A DNA stretch of 11,167 bases from Dehalococcoidia bacterium (lineage in GTDB: Bacteria > Chloroflexota > Dehalococcoidia > Dehalococcoidales > W498): the NCBI GenBank assembly GCA_030608125.1, contig JAUWEU010000006.1, forward strand, positions 1-11,167, in the 5' to 3' direction. Under the pieces are notes generated by a model that searched no databases, was not told the DNA's origin, and worked only from the letters and a program-made list of their open reading frames with translations. The position numbers were made by a program, and so were the translations under genes. This document shows positions 7,650-11,167 of this stretch, piece after piece (position 1 is the stretch's first letter; each line of letters begins with the position of its first letter).

Positions 7650-8438
7650 ATGAATAATCTGCGTGGAGTGTACACCATCTGGTACCGTGATATACTTCGT
7701 TTCTGGTATGACAAGATGCGCATGATCAGCTCTGTAGCTTTCCCCCTCTTATTCCTGTTTGTGTTTGGCAGTGGTCTTAGTAGTAGGATGGGCTTCCTTG
7801 TCCCTGGAGTCGATTTTACCCAGTTCATCTTCCCTGGCATTATTGGGATGACAGTGCTTATGAGCTCATTTATGGCAGGGATATCCGTGGTCTGGGACCG
7901 AGAGCTTGGCTTCCTGAAGGAAGTGTTGGTGGCACCAATCAGCCGTGCCTCAGTAGCTATGGGGAAGACACTGGGTGCGGCTACTGTGGCGCTGCTCCAA
8001 GGGACCATCATCCTGTTATTCGCACCCCTGATTGGTGTCTCCTTTTCCATATGGACAGTGCTGGCACTGTTGCCACTGATGTTCCTGCTGGCTGCTTCCA
8101 TGGGCTCACTGGGCATCCTACTGGCAGCACGCATCAGATCCATGGAGGCGTTTACGGCAGTAACGCAACTGCTGATGTTTCCTATGGTGTTCCTATCTGG
8201 AGCATTCTTTCCACTGCAGGATCTGCCTGGGTGGATGAATATCTTGGTGAAGATTAATCCAGCTACCTACGGCATCGCCCCAATCCGCCAGGTAATACTG
8301 AGAGCACCGCCTGACTCTCCTTTTGGCATCAACCTACTTGGGCATACTATGTCACTCTGGGATAATGTTGCTGTGCTGGCAGCGTTTGGGGTAGCCATGA
8401 CCCTGCTGGCTATGTGGTCTTTCGGCAGTCAGGAGTAG
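7650..8438 (+). CDS. ABC-2 type transporter permease, DrrB-like
   Basis: 262 residues with about six membrane helices (25-42, 57-80, 107-130, 136-160, 167-188, 237-257). The cytoplasmic loop DRELGFLKEVLVAPISR (83-99) is the conserved coupling segment of DrrB-like ABC-2 permeases. FLSGAFFPLQDLPGWM (181-196) followed by NPATYGIAPIR is the typical extracellular loop. Such proteins pair as dimers with the upstream ATPase to export hydrophobic compounds or lipid-linked glycans. GGAGGGAG just before the ATG supplies the ribosome site. No further gene follows in the operon. The next 149 bp contain no recognised gene and no convincing terminator, only a tRNA promoter near the end. Confidence 0.9.
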   Translation: MNNLRGVYTIWYRDILRFWYDKMRMISSVAFPLLFLFVFGSGLSSRMGFLVPGVDFTQFIFPGIIGMTVLMSSFMAGISVVWDRELGFLKEVLVAPISRASVAMGKTLGAATVALLQGTIILLFAPLIGVSFSIWTVLALLPLMFLLAASMGSLGILLAARIRSMEAFTAVTQLLMFPMVFLSGAFFPLQDLPGWMNILVKINPATYGIAPIRQVILRAPPDSPFGINLLGHTMSLWDNVAVLAAFGVAMTLLAMWSFGSQE

Positions 8439-8529
8439 TTTGAAATTTACCTGTCATCAACTCTTGGCTGAAGCCACCAACTAGGAAGAGGCTTAGTTTC
8501 TGTAAGAAATTGGCCCCGGTGTAGCCTGC

Positions 8530-8558
8530 TTGCATTGGCACCACTGATTTGCTAAAAT
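8530..8558 (+). promoter_or_regulatory. promoter of the tRNA-Lys gene
   Basis: TTGCAT (8530-8535), 17-bp spacer, TAAAAT (8553-8558) with a TGC extended -10 in front. The predicted start near 8565 is about 22 bp upstream of the mature tRNA 5' end. Confidence 0.55.
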
Positions 8559-8587
8559 CAACTTGACTGCTCGCCAAAACTAAATAT

Positions 8588-8663
8588 GGGCCGTTAGCTC
8601 AGTTGGCAGAGCACCTGACTTTTAATCAGGGTGTCGCAGGTTCGAGACCTGCACGGCCTACCA
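8588..8663 (+). tRNA. tRNA-Lys (anticodon TTT)
   Basis: A complete 76-nt cloverleaf with encoded CCA. Acceptor arms GGGCCGT and ACGGCCT pair over seven positions (first pair G-U). The D-arm GCTC...GAGC encloses AGTTGGCA. The anticodon stem CCTGA/TCAGG holds the loop CTTTTAA, which gives anticodon TTT. The T-arm is GCAGG/CCTGC with loop TTCGAGA. The discriminator A at 8660 is followed by CCA. It is a single tRNA with its own promoter and terminator. Confidence 0.97.
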
Positions 8664-8699
8664 AAGTTCATTAATTCGTAGCTAATTCATATCTGGATA

Positions 8700-8733
8700 A
8701 AACCACCCGAAAAACAGGGTGGTTTTTCTTTTT
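8700..8733 (+). terminator. Rho-independent terminator after tRNA-Lys
   Basis: AAACCACCC (8700-8708) pairs with GGGTGGTTT (8717-8725) across an 8-nt A-rich loop, and the T-tract TTTTTCTTTTT ends at 8733. It lies 37 bp after the CCA end. Confidence 0.92.
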
Positions 8734-8771
8734 GGCAAAAAGTGACACCCTGATTCGTCTACAATTTTTAT

Positions 8772-8872
8772 TTGATATCACCCCTTTGCTTGTCTGGCAG
8801 ACAATTTTCAAGAAAGGCAGGCAAGTATACTATGAAAGTGAGAACACTTAATCTGAGGTGGGGTGATATCAA
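8772..8872. repeat. perfect 13-bp inverted repeat spanning the start of the recombinase fragment
   Basis: TTGATATCACCCC at 8772-8784 and its exact complement GGGGTGATATCAA at 8860-8872, separated by 75 bp. Each arm contains the 8-bp palindrome TGATATCA. The right arm overlaps the Shine-Dalgarno and ends one base before the ATG at 8874. Between the arms is a smaller perfect hairpin, TTGTCT/AGACAA (8790-8795 with 8799-8804). CTTGTCTG (8789-8796) and CAGGCAAG (8818-8825) can pair with one G-U, giving a nested structure. It could be paired regulator or recombinase binding sites, or the termini of a small element. Confidence 0.75.
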
Positions 8873-8873
8873 T

Positions 8874-9170
8874 ATGGCGGAACTGGAATTGACTAAACTG
8901 ATACTCCACTTCGCCCAATCTAACAAGGCTGATGGTAAGTCACCAAAAACTGTGTCGTGGTACAGTGATATGCTCTCTGACTTTGTCAGGTTCCTCGAAT
9001 CAAGCAATAAAGATCCTTGCCTCGCCAATCTCAATGCAACAACTGTTAGGGAATTCATAATTCATGAGCAAGGGAGGGGACTTTCTCCTTACACGGTACA
9101 GGGCAAGGTAAGAGCACTTAAGGCTTTTAGTTCCTGGCTCTTTGCCATGTATGGCAGTAGTTATCTGTAA
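8874..9170 (+). CDS. truncated tyrosine recombinase: N-terminal core-binding (SAM-like) domain only
   Basis: 98 residues from ATG 8874. This start is chosen over the longer open frame from 8772 because AGGTGGGG stands upstream and the domain begins right after it. The sequence resembles the N-terminal DNA-binding domain of phage-integrase/XerC-D type recombinases: KSPKTVSWYSDMLSDFVRFL (22-41), NATTVREFIIHEQGRGLSP, then the final helix VRALKAFSSWLF. It stops just where the linker to the catalytic domain should begin. None of the R...HxxR...Y catalytic residues exist, and I find no continuation in the following 150 bp in any frame. It lies 210 bp past a tRNA-Lys, the kind of place where integrases insert, so a remnant of an integrated element is likely. 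A stand-alone DNA-binding regulator of recombination is the alternative. Confidence 0.65.
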   Translation: MAELELTKLILHFAQSNKADGKSPKTVSWYSDMLSDFVRFLESSNKDPCLANLNATTVREFIIHEQGRGLSPYTVQGKVRALKAFSSWLFAMYGSSYL

Positions 9171-9324
9171 TTTCAGGTGGATTATGAGCGTTACACCAAG
9201 GTTCGCCTTTCCCCCCTAGCTTTTTGGTCCGCAAAAGCACAAGTGGGACAGCTCAGGACTTCTTGAAAGTATTGAAAGTCGTAATCCGTATTTGTCAGCT
9301 TTCTGGATGTTACTCTCTTACTCA

Positions 9325-11167
9325 TTAGTCGACTTGCGCTACTCTCTGGCGGTATGCCTTCATCATGTCGTGGCGGCGCAATACCCCGACCAAACGGGTT
9401 CTATCACGCCGTTCCACAACAGGGATGCGTCCGTAATCTTCTGCGGTAGCTCGTAGCACCTCATATAGAGTCTGGTCGGGATAAGCCACGAAAAGTTCTT
9501 TGGTAGCAATATCGCCTACTTTAAGGTCGGTCTTACCGCTTCGTACAGCCCTCTGCAGGTCGGCTACTGTAGCACACCCAAATAGACGCCCCTCCTCGTC
9601 CAGAACTGGAAAGCCGTGATGACCGGTATCACGCAACCGTTCTCTTAACTCTTGCAGAGATATGGTGGAAGAGACTGTGGGGAAATCGGGGGTCATTACC
9701 TCTCCAACCTTGATTGCTTTCATTATATCCTCCCCAACCTCTCCCCGGTAAATGTCCAGTAGTTGCTCTTCTGGAAAATCAATCTGCTCGATAAAATATT
9801 CATTGAAATCGAGTCGGGAGGAAAGTTCAACATGCTCAATAAAATGGCTAAGCTCACCGGCCATCTGCCAGTAACCCTTGGACAAAAGGACCATGGAAGC
9901 CCCACTGCTGGCAGCATTACCTAAAGAGGAGATAAATTTCCTATCAACATTGGGAAGAAGTCCGATGCGCACGGCGCTGTAAGGGTTAACATAATTTCCC
10001 AGCGCCCCTGCGAGGTACACATGTCCAATATCCTCGATGCCGATACCCATTTCGTCCATTAGAGTTTTTATGCCGGCGGCGATAGCTCCCTTGGCGAGTT
10101 GAAGCTCGCGAACATCTTTTTGGGTAAGATAGATCGGTTTACCATCGTAGCTTTCCTCTGCGGAAGCGACGAGGAAGTTATTGACTCCTGACCCATCGCC
10201 AATTACTCTTGTCCTCAGATTCTCTGCTACTTCTAGTTGAGGGGGACGAATTAGACCTTCAGCATCAATGATGCCAAGCTCCAAGAGCACGGCAACCAGT
10301 TCCACTAATCCGCTTCCGCAAATACCCTTGGGCTTTATATTACCAATGACCTGATAATGAAGGCTACCTTCTTCGAAATAGACGGCTTCAATTGCTCCAG
10401 CAGCAGCAATCATCCCGTAGGTAATTCTGGCGCCCTCTAGAGCGGGTCCTGCTGCCGCAGAGCATGTCAGCAGTCTCTTGCTATTGCCGAGGAAGATTTC
10501 TCCGTTGGTGCCGAGGTCCAATGCTAGTATTAATTCATCTTCCTGCTCTGCAGCACCAGATGCCAGTATGACGCTCAGCAAGTCCCCACCAATATAGCCA
10601 GATTTTACGGGCATTACGTAAAAAAGTGCCTCGGGATTCAATTGGAGACCAACATCTCCTGCACTTACAATTAGACCATCGGTTAGAACAGGGGCAAAGG
10701 GTGCTTCGGCAATTCCCGATGGGTCCAGCTTCAGCAGGAGGTGTTGCATAGTGGTATTCCCCGCCGCCACAGTAATAAAGACATTGTCTGGGTGAAGCCC
10801 TGCTGTTGTTAGAAGACGGGCAGTGATATGATTCAGGTCATCGATGAGAATTTGGTTCAAATTCTCCAACCCATTAGAATGTTCTTTGACATATTGATGA
10901 CGAGCGATTACATCTGTGCCATACTTACTCTGATTGTTGAGACAAGAAACGACGGCAACTTCTGTCCCATTCAGCAAATTGAAAAGCTTGCCTACCAGGG
11001 TGGTGGTGCCGAGGTCAAAAACTAATCCATAGAGTGAGTGCATTTCCTCCAATTTCTGCCAGGTCATCAAGCAGTTGTTATGAAGCACTGCCGCCCCACG
11101 GAACTGGGCTTCCTTTAACATATGGGGCAAGGCACGAAGGCAGTGAAGCGAGGCTTTCAAGTCCATG
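9325..11167 (-). CDS. RACo-like ASKHA ATPase (corrinoid activation) fused to a C-terminal CBS pair, 5' partial
   Basis: The gene reads leftward and almost certainly starts beyond the window. An ATG at 11166 exists, but the N-terminal [2Fe-2S] domain of this family is missing and is expected upstream. The ASKHA core is clear, numbering from that ATG: phosphate-1 DLGTTT (51-56), phosphate-2 LALDLGTNGE (214-223), CSAAAGPALEGARI (235-248), GICGSGL (281-287), and the adenosine-side LAGALGNY (385-392). Family members (RACo, RamA, DUF4445) use ATP to drive reduction of inactive Co(II) corrinoid proteins back to Co(I) in methyl-transfer pathways. After about residue 480 two CBS repeats follow (487-545 beginning VGEVMTPDF, and 549-605 beginning VGDIATKELF), a fusion I do not know as standard. 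CBS pairs bind adenosine compounds, so nucleotide or SAM sensing is plausible. The protein ends at the TAA on 9325-9327. Confidence 0.85.
   Translation of the reverse strand, partial: MDLKASLHCLRALPHMLKEAQFRGAAVLHNNCLMTWQKLEEMHSLYGLVFDLGTTTLVGKLFNLLNGTEVAVVSCLNNQSKYGTDVIARHQYVKEHSNGLENLNQILIDDLNHITARLLTTAGLHPDNVFITVAAGNTTMQHLLLKLDPSGIAEAPFAPVLTDGLIVSAGDVGLQLNPEALFYVMPVKSGYIGGDLLSVILASGAAEQEDELILALDLGTNGEIFLGNSKRLLTCSAAAGPALEGARITYGMIAAAGAIEAVYFEEGSLHYQVIGNIKPKGICGSGLVELVAVLLELGIIDAEGLIRPPQLEVAENLRTRVIGDGSGVNNFLVASAEESYDGKPIYLTQKDVRELQLAKGAIAAGIKTLMDEMGIGIEDIGHVYLAGALGNYVNPYSAVRIGLLPNVDRKFISSLGNAASSGASMVLLSKGYWQMAGELSHFIEHVELSSRLDFNEYFIEQIDFPEEQLLDIYRGEVGEDIMKAIKVGEVMTPDFPTVSSTISLQELRERLRDTGHHGFPVLDEEGRLFGCATVADLQRAVRSGKTDLKVGDIATKELFVAYPDQTLYEVLRATAEDYGRIPVVERRDRTRLVGVLRRHDMMKAYRQRVAQVD

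Noticed and set aside
7637..8143. 168-codon open frame on the - strand
   Set aside because: It lies fully antisense to the ABC-2 permease, which has clear family motifs and a ribosome site. The - frame has low-complexity Ser/Arg/Met-rich content typical of a shadow.
8439..8529. Terminator after the ABC permease
   Set aside because: Only weak AGCC/GGCT and GGTG/CACC pairings with no T-tract; not convincing.
8768..9058. 96-codon - strand frame opposite the recombinase fragment
   Set aside because: The + strand frame matches a known domain with a good ribosome site; the - frame matches nothing I recognise.
9171..9324. Possible frameshifted continuation of the recombinase, and a tandem TTGAAAGT (9263-9270, 9272-9279)
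   Set aside because: I found no catalytic-domain motif in any frame. The 8-bp tandem repeat is too short to interpret. The stretch otherwise holds nothing I can name.
1..11167. CRISPR array, rRNA or complete insertion sequence
   Set aside because: No regularly spaced repeats, rRNA-like sequence or transposase was seen on either strand.

Overview
The window looks like a chromosomal segment from an anaerobic bacterium that uses molybdenum or tungsten enzymes and probably corrinoid (Wood-Ljungdahl type) C1 chemistry. The protein styles (NuoG-like formate dehydrogenase alpha chain, DrrA/DrrB-type ABC pair, RACo-type corrinoid activator) suggest an uncultured Chloroflexota/Dehalococcoidia-like organism. 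That assignment rests on recognition of protein style, not on a search, and is tentative.

Left part (1-4967, + strand): the 3' part of a formate dehydrogenase catalytic subunit overlaps mobA, and mobB follows. MobA attaches GMP to molybdopterin and MobB assists, so this operon makes the enzyme together with the last steps of its cofactor. Next comes a ~290 bp stretch without an annotated-size gene that is far from empty. It holds a 27-codon ORF, a structured RNA with the look of a Moco (molybdenum/tungsten cofactor) riboswitch, and a strong Shine-Dalgarno leading into a 16-codon ORF whose first 11 residues are clearly related to those of the 27-codon ORF. After it come a small exported protein with a sulfite-oxidase-like molybdopterin-binding fold and an unrecognised multi-span membrane protein. 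These two are candidates for an uncharacterised Mo/W-cofactor-responsive membrane system.

Middle part (4964-8438): a stand-alone beta-CASP metallo-beta-lactamase (RNase J-like, but shorter) lies on the - strand, tail-to-tail with the membrane protein and sharing a CTAG. A divergent intergenic region carries plausible promoters for both directions. It is followed by a two-gene ABC-2 exporter (ATPase plus permease, DrrA/DrrB style).

Right part (8439-11167): a tRNA-Lys(TTT) has its own promoter and a strong intrinsic terminator. Immediately downstream is a short ORF holding only the N-terminal DNA-binding domain of a tyrosine recombinase, with the catalytic domain missing. Its start is embedded in a perfect 13-bp inverted repeat. 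This looks like the scar of an element that integrated at the tRNA gene. The window closes on the - strand with a partial RACo-like ASKHA ATPase for reductive activation of corrinoid proteins, unusually fused to a C-terminal pair of CBS domains.
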